A stretch of DNA of 64,000 bases from Xanthomarina sp. F2636L (GTDB lineage: Bacteria; Bacteroidota; Bacteroidia; Flavobacteriales; Flavobacteriaceae), in NCBI RefSeq assembly GCF_026410195.1, contig NZ_JAPMLM010000068.1, positions 501,001 through 565,000 of the forward strand, given 5' to 3'. Every line of letters starts with the position of its first letter. The first letter of the stretch is position 1. The notes below the pieces were generated by a model that worked only from the letters and a program-made list of their open reading frames with translations, was not told where the DNA came from and did no database searches. The position numbers were made by a program, and so were the translations under genes. Below are positions 63,800-64,000 of the stretch, piece after piece.

Positions 63800-64000
63800 T
63801 TATTGAAAATTATTTTGTTTCGAAGTTCTTAAAACAGCCTGTTCATTTTTCCAGTCAATCCATTTTTGCCCTCTTATTCGTCTCATAATATTATCAAAAT
63901 ACCTCATGATAAAAATATTATAGACTGCTTTCCCTAAATTAGTAGGATTTCTTGGAATAGCTCTTAAACTCATGGAGAAACCCGTAGTTTTATATTTCAT
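63800..64000 (-). CDS. Unidentified protein, C-terminal fragment at window edge
   Basis: An open frame runs from the window edge to a stop at 63800 and encodes at least 66 residues, ending RTSKQNNFQ. It is rich in arginine, with RYFDNIMRRIRGQKWIDWKN near the middle. The ATG at the very edge may be internal, so the gene probably continues outside the window. I do not recognise a family. A 15-base-spaced GATTTTATTGA pair lies at its 3' end. Confidence 0.4.
   Translation of the reverse strand: MKYKTTGFSMSLRAIPRNPTNLGKAVYNIFIMRYFDNIMRRIRGQKWIDWKNEQAVLRTSKQNNFQ

Overview
The window looks like a chromosomal segment of a marine-type member of the Flavobacteriaceae (Bacteroidota). The evidence is low G+C, Bacteroidota-type promoters (a TAnnTTTG -7 box, sometimes with TTG or TTTG about 19-20 bases upstream), two type IX secretion (T9SS) cargo proteins plus a PorZ-like T9SS component, three outer-membrane receptor or barrel proteins, a DUF4270 lipoprotein, and an atpD-atpC pair apart from the other ATP synthase genes. 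Genes are dense and mostly housekeeping. I see no tRNA, rRNA, CRISPR array, prophage or intact insertion sequence.

Layout. 1-3956 (minus): aromatic amino acid catabolism: tryptophan 2,3-dioxygenase (cut by the window edge), a DUF3108 protein, 4-hydroxyphenylpyruvate dioxygenase and homogentisate 1,2-dioxygenase. 4172-8193 (minus): a patatin/outer-membrane barrel fusion overlapping uvrC. 8396-11261 (plus): a retropepsin-like protein, RimK ATP-grasp ligase and AspA-type zinc hydrolase trio, then 5-formyl-THF cyclo-ligase. 11258-21404 (minus): lspA, a GIN-type surface protein, a DksA/TraR protein, ileS, radA, an alpha/beta-hydrolase that has lost its nucleophile, a flippase-like membrane protein, panD and panC. 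21513-25805 (plus): a truncated glycogen-synthase-like protein, a DUF4270 lipoprotein and glmS. 25810-28660 (minus): a compact three-gene unit with a membrane-anchored sulfotransferase, a 47-residue membrane peptide and an arylsulfotransferase-like propeller. 28914-33204 (plus): a TonB-dependent receptor with an SGNH-hydrolase lipoprotein.

33402-35299: atpD and atpC, separated by a strong hairpin. 35403-38816: a T9SS cargo protein with BNR and PKD repeats. 38868-42544 (minus): umuC, umuD and an SSS symporter. 42545-43260: a repeat-rich intergenic segment with possible insertion-sequence remnants. 43261-43731: recX. 43849-48957: a 1702-residue multidomain T9SS cargo protein. 48958-49582: a second repeat-rich gap with a structured element. 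49583-55087 (minus): porZ, recO and a haem/haemoglobin-type receptor in one unit. 55419-63710: a beta-barrel protein, a Cys/Met-metabolism PLP enzyme, a DUF3298 lipoprotein, DinB, an ArsC-like protein, two EamA transporters, an acyl-CoA thioesterase, and yicC-gmk-nadD. A partial unidentified gene closes the window.

The most unusual signals are: (i) two nearly identical 16-base palindromes more than 30 kb apart, one inside the predicted thioesterase promoter and one upstream of the TonB receptor/SGNH hydrolase pair, suggesting a shared lipid-related regulon; (ii) the sulfotransferase, micropeptide and arylsulfotransferase-like unit; (iii) structured intergenic repeats near 43 kb and 49 kb; and (iv) several conserved-looking proteins that lack key catalytic or binding residues.
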